A DNA stretch of 64,000 bases from Baylisascaris procyonis (taxonomy: Eukaryota; Nematoda; Chromadorea; Rhabditida; Ascarididae): the NCBI GenBank assembly GCA_037389465.1, contig JAZARR010000123.1, positions 248,001 to 312,000 of the forward strand, in the 5' to 3' direction. The position numbers were made by a program, and so were the translations under genes. Below are positions 60,001-64,000 of this stretch, piece after piece. The notes under the pieces were generated by a model that worked only from the letters and a program-made list of their open reading frames with translations, was not told the origin of the DNA and made no database searches. Position 1 is the first letter of the stretch; every line of letters begins with the position of its first letter.

Positions 60001-61825
60001 TCATCAAAATAAATAATGCCTGCAAAAATTGAAATGCGATCGGAATACGCTTTTTAAATAATACAAAGTGATTATATTGAGAAGAGGAAGATACCTTCAT
60101 TCGAATTAATATCCAAATGAAAAATTTTTGATGAATCAGAAAATTTAGATACGACGACCGACGATTTAGAAAAATATTGCATCGGCGAATTCATCAAATA
60201 AGATATCAATTTTATATAAAGATTCGTCCTCATCATCAACGTTTCTGGATATATCATTGACCTTGCTTCTCTATAAAACCAAATATAAGCAGAACTCCAC
60301 TGATGAATTTCCTTATCCTTTCCAAATTTCCTTATAAATCAAAATACAAAGCCTTTCCGAAGGGGGGAGGGGCGGGTGTAAGGAAAACAGAAGGGGAGAC
60401 GGAAACAACGAACCTGTTTTTCGGTAGAATCTTCACCGATATACCTTCTTGACTTACTGGGCACAGCAGTGATCAGTGAAGTAGTACGCTTTGGTCGAGG
60501 AGGTAAAGGCAATTCTAGAGTGGTAACCTCGGAATCGACAACACTTCGAGAATCAAATGACCTTAGTGATCGTGTCTTGCGTCCACTAAGATGCAGTCGA
60601 GATAGCAATCGTTTACCTGCCTCAGCTAGCGATAGCCGAGAACGCCACACACCTGTAACATCACACCTGGTTACCTACACAATTAGTAAAACATCAATAC
60701 CAACGAATAATTTTTAGTGCATTTAAATCTGTTTTCTATTTCCAGCTCTTCCCATGTTAACGCGAATCGATTCTTTTCGAATAATCTAGTATAATTTCAA
60801 CATCGCTAATAGTACTTGGAATAAAGCCAGAAAAAAACCTGAAAATCCGACGAACACTTCAAGCAAAAAAAAAGATTATTGCACAACGCAAAATTAGTGA
60901 ATTTCCAAGTTTCGTGGCCTCGAAGTTCCATCCCACATCATATCCGTATATTAGTTACTAATTACGAAATCATGTAAACCCACAAGCCTATAACCGTGCA
61001 TGTGAGCATACAATGAACATCATTCAAACAACAAACATCAAACTACACTATCACATGCGATGACGGGTTGGTGCAATCTCTACCGTCAAATTAGACAAAT
61101 TGAACGGTCTGGCATGAGCGATCCTGAATTGCAATTCGGCGAACCGGAGCAACAATGTGGATTTCTCGACTCCTTCAGTGACATTTCGGTGACAGTGTTC
61201 GTCAAAGTTTATATATTCGAGCAAGTTGAAAGAATTCAGAAATGCCGCTTAGTTCAATTGAAATATCGAGGTGGGGATACGTTGAGCAAGAAAGATTGCC
61301 CAAGAATTCTAGTTGACATCGTAGCCCTTAGAGAAGTTTAACAGTGATAACTGCAAGTAGTAATAATAGTGGAAATGTTGGTATTGACCTGGTTGCTTAT
61401 AACAATCAATAATGTGTTTAATTAGAGATAGCGGTTGATAAGCAACTGATAAGGTGAAATTAAACATCATCTTTCACCGATATTTCCCAAAAACTAAACA
61501 TTCTACAAAAACATAACATGTCATAAGCAATATTCACCTACAACTGGTGGAGCTTACACTTACCCTTGCGTTTCTTTTGTGGTAGATTAGCGAGATGACC
61601 AATTTCTTCGTTATAAAACTCTTTTGCTATCGTTTTGTTGGTGGTGATTTCGCTGAAGGTCGAGATTCCCGAGGTTAAGCTCGTGTCACTGAGTTTCACA
61701 GTTGAACTCTCCGAATTGACCTCTAAAGAGTCGTTTTGGTCACCATCTCGAGCAGTATCCAGCGAAGATTTCCCGATTTTGGATTCTAGTTTTGTTTGGC
61801 TGAATATGTGATGTTTGCCGAACAT
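45472..61825 (-). CDS. SYNJ2BP: Tail-anchored PDZ protein, SYNJ2BP/OMP25-like, 11 exons
   Basis: Eleven phase-consistent minus-strand exons: 61564-61825, 60414-60652, 59709-59804, 58865-58955, 57497-57633, 56911-57027, 48464-48505, 47874-48030, 47134-47247, 46506-46683 and 45472-45568. They total 1530 bases, or 509 residues plus stop. The start is the first ATG after an in-frame stop and a TTTCAG acceptor. Residues 1-218 are a Ser/Thr/Lys/Arg-rich extension with QKKRK near 83-87. The PDZ domain spans about 219-310, with a GLGF carboxylate-binding loop at 230-233, VNGIEL, and His286 opening helix B, which marks a class I ligand preference. A 170-residue Ser/Thr/Pro linker leads to one C-terminal membrane span (about 485-505) ending IKRR. 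PDZ plus C-terminal anchor is the architecture of vertebrate SYNJ2BP, a roughly 145-residue mitochondrial outer-membrane protein that binds partners' C-termini. This one is over three times longer. Orthology and location are inference. Exon 59709-59804 has a poor TTGAAG acceptor and may be alternative. Confidence 0.85.
50065..50434 (+). CDS. Possible nested secreted Ig-like domain ORF
   Basis: The open segment starts after an ATTATAG acceptor-like site and runs to TGA, on the strand opposite the host PDZ gene and within its long intron. It encodes about 122 residues. A strongly hydrophobic stretch near the start ([17 protein letters not shown]) ends in a signal-peptidase-like AVAA. A central Cys, and later [14 protein letters not shown], resemble the C...LxIxxVxxxDSGxYxC signature of immunoglobulin domains. 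The core Trp is missing, and two more Cys follow (CVIKNGTSC). No in-frame ATG precedes the hydrophobic stretch, so an upstream exon would be needed. It could be the last exon of a small secreted Ig-domain gene or a decayed copy. Confidence 0.38.
53002..53815 (-). mobile_element. Decayed Penelope-like retroelement fragment with GIY-YIG endonuclease (left copy)
   Basis: A 143-codon minus-strand frame (53364-53792) encodes the C-terminal endonuclease region of a Penelope-like element. It has a Cys-rich lead-in ([10 protein letters not shown], then RCCACD), an ETGR core followed by HERIREH, and the terminal [13 protein letters not shown] segment carrying the catalytic Glu. The canonical YIG is altered to YSD, and a usual Pro in the terminal motif is Arg, so it is probably inactive. 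No reverse transcriptase region is present, so the copy is 5'-truncated. The 3' non-coding part contains a C/T tract, a TA microsatellite (about 53197-53250) and a tail shared with the right copy, ending near 53002. Confidence 0.8.
53826..54223 (+). mobile_element. Second, inverted Penelope-like fragment (right copy)
   Basis: The plus strand repeats the last part of the left copy in inverted orientation. It begins with the terminal endonuclease motif ([18 protein letters not shown]), which keeps the Pro-Gln-Ile-Asn lost in the left copy. A C/T tract, GTCT repeats, a TA microsatellite and the same 3' non-coding tail (GCATTCATATTACGTCTG) follow, ending near 54223. The two copies face away from each other, 5' end to 5' end, with only about 10-30 bases between them. 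The arms have diverged by substitutions and small indels. Confidence 0.78.
54009..54040 (+). repeat. (TA)n microsatellite preceded by GTCT repeats
   Basis: About 32 bases of alternating TA follow (GTCT)n at 53971-53992 and a CTCTCT run, within the right retroelement copy. Confidence 0.93.
56911..57633 (-). other. PDZ domain exons
   Basis: Exon 57497-57633 encodes the first half of the PDZ fold: GLGFNIVGG loop and strands, [10 protein letters not shown], then [17 protein letters not shown]. Exon 56911-57027 encodes the second half: [18 protein letters not shown] and the final strand SAKLIIEPD. The donor after the first half is GTTTGA, weaker than the other donors of the gene, and the acceptor is CTTTTCAG. 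The intact GLGF loop and helix-B His indicate a functional class I peptide-binding groove. Confidence 0.92.
61060..61341 (+). CDS. Unassigned 93-codon ORF inside intron 1 of the PDZ gene, opposite strand
   Basis: The ORF has an ATG start, TAA stop and balanced, protein-like composition: four Cys and charged segments such as [23 protein letters not shown] and [10 protein letters not shown]. It lies between the first two exons of the PDZ gene but on the other strand. It has no signal peptide, no membrane segment and no recognised domain. No splice site pairs with it. It may be a nested single-exon gene, an inserted retro-copy or chance. Confidence 0.3.
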   Translation: MTGWCNLYRQIRQIERSGMSDPELQFGEPEQQCGFLDSFSDISVTVFVKVYIFEQVERIQKCRLVQLKYRGGDTLSKKDCPRILVDIVALREV

Positions 61826-61876
61826 GATGACCACCGGCTACGCAGCGAAATTCTATGGCCGTTTATAGAGTGAACA

Positions 61877-61888
61877 CTGAAACGTTTT
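61877..61888 (-). promoter_or_regulatory. Probable trans-splice acceptor of the PDZ gene
   Basis: On the minus strand AAAACGTTTCAG ends at 61877. It matches the nematode 3' splice consensus and lies 51 bases upstream of the initiator ATG (61825-61823). An in-frame stop lies between them and there is no plausible cis-spliced 5' exon nearby. The AATAAA of the upstream gene lies about 160 bases further upstream. Confidence 0.5.
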
Positions 61889-62038
61889 CCCATTGAGTGA
61901 TGTTAGGAAGTCGACAAATATGAATCACGTCCCTTTCATCTCACCCCATCCCCGTATATAGGGGAAGGGAAGGAGGTATGGGCGGTGAAGGGGGTATGAT
62001 TCACAATTAAAAAGTTCTACGAGGTTTCAATTAAGTGT

Positions 62039-62044
62039 TTTATT
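62039..62044 (-). terminator. AATAAA poly(A) signal of the upstream minus-strand gene
   Basis: The signal lies about 265 bases after the stop at 62308 and about 160 bases before the acceptor at 61877. This is the order expected at a nematode intercistronic junction. Confidence 0.45.
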
Positions 62045-62307
62045 AAAGAGCATGATATGCGCTTTCTGCGTTTTGCTAATCAAATCAGTCATTTATATAA
62101 ACGATTAAAAACTCTGAATGACCAAATAAATGCGACCACCAAAAAAGTATTCGAATGGTGATGCTCAAAATTTGGATTTCCTGATATAACAAGATAGGAT
62201 TTGCCTCGAAGTTTTTTATTTTTCAAAATTGGCATTTTTCATTTTCAAGGCTCTCATTAATGAATTTTGACGATGAATTCGACATTTATATTGCATCATT
62301 GCTTTGA

Positions 62308-62815
62308 TTATAGATTATATAGACACACCGATACAATATAATTGCATTTTTTTAAAAATTTTTCTATGAAATTTAACTTTTCTGAAAAATTAAAGTCAAG
62401 AAATTTGTTTCTTTTCATACCGATGCAAAAGTATTGAGGATTTATTCGGTGGTCAATAGAGTTATGCTTAAGGGATAATTTCAGGTTTCTTTTGTTTCCA
62501 TTGAACTCAAAGTACCACATGATGTTTCCTCGAATTGTCCTTAAGCACAAATTCGTGACTGAAGACACATTGCAACAAAAAAAAATTTTTGGAACCTTAT
62601 ACAAGCTCTCTATTAAAGGTATCGGCTTATTTCTTTCTATATGTTAGAGTACAAAATTTATGCGCCCAAATATCAAAAATACATCCATATGAAATAAAAA
62701 GAAGCGCTGCTTCCACTTACATCCACTCTTTGGTACACCAAACGACACAATTGAATGCATCCTTCCGGCATACAGGCGCTTCATGAAGTATTTACATAAA
62801 GTATAATCATTAGTT
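62308..62815 (-). CDS. Last two exons of an unrecognised gene
   Basis: Exon 62721-62815 lies between a CTCTCAG acceptor and a strong GAT|GTAAGTGG donor. Exon 62308-62558 follows a TGTCTTCAG acceptor and ends at TAA. The phases match across the 162-base intron, and the joined product is about 114 residues. It is basic and mixed in character, with KYFMKRLYAGRMHSIVSFG early on, then an IRGNIMWYFEFNGNKRN segment and a Lys-rich, more A+T-biased end. A 39-base in-frame piece inside the last exon, bounded by GTATGA and TTTTTCAG, could be an optional microintron. I recognise no domain. The first exon enters with one leftover base, so the gene continues beyond 62815. Confidence 0.5.
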
Positions 62816-63567
62816 CTGAGAGTTTTATGCAAATTTCATTGATTGATTTTTTCGATTTATAATAATATGCAAAATTAAAATAAAAGTTCGATTAAATTTA
62901 CATATTTTTGAATAATATAATAATGAATATTATGCACCAATTTTGTAATAAACATTCATAAAGATTCCTTCTACGCACATGGTCAACGGTCAGTGATCTG
63001 TGCGTATGGTCATTAAAATATGAAGTCCTGATTGGCAACTCTAAAGTGTTAATTCCTTTTGAAGATTCATTAATATAATTTATGATAAACTAGTCGATTG
63101 TCACTTGTTTATGAAATATTCAAATGAGATCTATGAGCGGATAAATTCAATTGATTTATATAAATGAATTTAAAAATAAATCTTTTTAAATGTTTAGTCG
63201 TTTCCTGTTGCTAATAAACCAGTTGGTAAATTTAATAAATGTATATTTTAATTTTTATTTTTATTCGTGCCTCCATATATATTTGGATTATCTATCCATG
63301 AATCCCTAATAGAAGCTTAGCTTAAAAAGTGATCTTCATAAATCATAAACGAGTCGAAACTATATGTAATGCCCTTCTTTGCGAATTCGCTATTCATTTT
63401 TGCATCTACGAGAAATGATAAGATGAGTGCTCTGATTGCTTCACGTACAAAGGATCTCATCTAATCGTAGACGTATAAAATAATTATTTAAAATTTGAGT
63501 CTACTAAAAATTTAAAAAAAAAGAAAGGAAAATACATCGGATACCGGAAATATCAACAGAGAAGAAG
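62816..63567. other. Upstream region, one weak minus-strand ORF
   Basis: A 48-codon minus-strand ORF with an ATG directly after a CGATTAG acceptor-like site lies at about 63310-63460 and has mixed, protein-like composition (FVREAIRALILSF). It could belong to the gene at 62308-62815, but no donor with the right phase was found. The rest is A+T-rich. Confidence 0.3.
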
Positions 63568-63825
63568 ATGATAATGAGGGCTATATCAATGAGCATAAAT
63601 AATGAACGAATGACCTTCGAAGGTCATTATATAGTGAGAGGGAACGCGGTATCGATAAACAAATGGATTTGTTTTCTGCTTATTGCCTCAAGTGTCTCCG
63701 CAGCGGTTTTTTGTTACCCCGCCAGCACTTATAATAGGCCAAACGGTAATGTAAACGTTGATGACTTCACTATCTTTTTAAGTGGGTTCGATGCCGCATA
63801 CTGCGGAAGGAGAGTTCCGGAGTAA
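63568..63825 (+). CDS. Possible secreted or type II membrane peptide precursor
   Basis: This is an 85-codon ATG ORF. Residues about 31-51 are strongly hydrophobic (WICFLLIASSVSAAVF) after a 30-residue polar N-terminus, and in-frame ATGs at codons 8 and 15 could shorten it to a conventional signal peptide. The remainder is short and ends with a Cys, then Gly-Arg-Arg (AAYCGRRVPE). GRR is the classical amidation and dibasic cleavage motif of neuropeptide precursors. Only one such site is seen and no known peptide is recognised. A weak GTTCCG donor after GRR leaves open a further exon. Confidence 0.28.
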   Translation: MIMRAISMSINNERMTFEGHYIVRGNAVSINKWICFLLIASSVSAAVFCYPASTYNRPNGNVNVDDFTIFLSGFDAAYCGRRVPE

Positions 63826-64000
63826 TACTTATTACATTACTTTTTTACCTTCAAGTTTTGAAATCTCTGTGATTCTGAATATCGTGGGAAATCAACGAAT
63901 TGATCGATGGAAGATTGATTGTCTGCAGAATCTACCTTTATTCTCAAATTCTCGAAAAGATGCTACATAGATGTGGAATGTTCAAGGCATGTACCTAGCA
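63826..64000. other. Window end, nothing supported
   Basis: Only short overlapping plus-strand frames are present. No feature is supported. Confidence 0.5.

Noticed and set aside
60469..60717. 82-codon plus-strand ORF
   Set aside because: It is the antisense of the PDZ gene exon 60414-60652, whose minus-strand frame is phase-consistent with its neighbours.

Overview
This window looks like a gene-sparse, intron-rich invertebrate genome, most likely a nematode. It is strongly A+T-rich. The supported coding exons are short, sit between GT(A/G)AG-type donors and TTTCAG/TTGCAG/TTTTAG-type acceptors, and are separated by introns of up to 8.4 kb. Two open reading frames begin just downstream of acceptor-like sites with no upstream exon, as expected for spliced-leader trans-splicing. 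Long poly-A/T runs, simple repeats and strand-asymmetric purine or pyrimidine tracts fill most of the rest. No rRNA, tRNA, CRISPR array or bacterial-type operon was seen.

Layout. 0-7.7 kb: mostly non-coding, with a long (TA)n microsatellite and two unassigned ORFs. 7.7-13 kb: plus-strand exons of an unrecognised gene (7732-10441) and a second exon chain ending at 12921. 13-19.9 kb: repeats, including a 24-bp minisatellite and purine tracts, plus one unassigned ORF. 19.96-21.37 kb: two minus-strand exons of a small multi-pass membrane protein. 21.4-36 kb: little coding evidence, with 30-bp and 29-bp minisatellites. 36.6-40.8 kb: a well-supported minus-strand gene for an unidentified protein with about eight membrane segments. 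41-45.4 kb: non-coding, with small hairpins. 45.5-61.8 kb: the best-resolved gene, eleven phase-consistent minus-strand exons encoding a predicted 509-residue tail-anchored PDZ protein related to SYNJ2BP/OMP25. Its 8.4-kb intron holds a decayed GIY-YIG Penelope-like retroelement in two opposed copies, and a possible nested Ig-like ORF on the other strand. 62.3-62.8 kb: the last two exons of another minus-strand gene directly upstream of the PDZ gene. The gap, with an AATAAA signal and then a trans-splice-like acceptor, resembles a nematode operon junction.

How the genes may work together. The PDZ protein should sit in a membrane, by family most likely the mitochondrial outer membrane, facing the cytosol and recruiting partners through class I C-terminal ligands. 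The other identifiable products are membrane proteins of unknown role, and no shared pathway can be claimed. All splice models were made by eye from splice motifs, phase and coding character, without transcripts.
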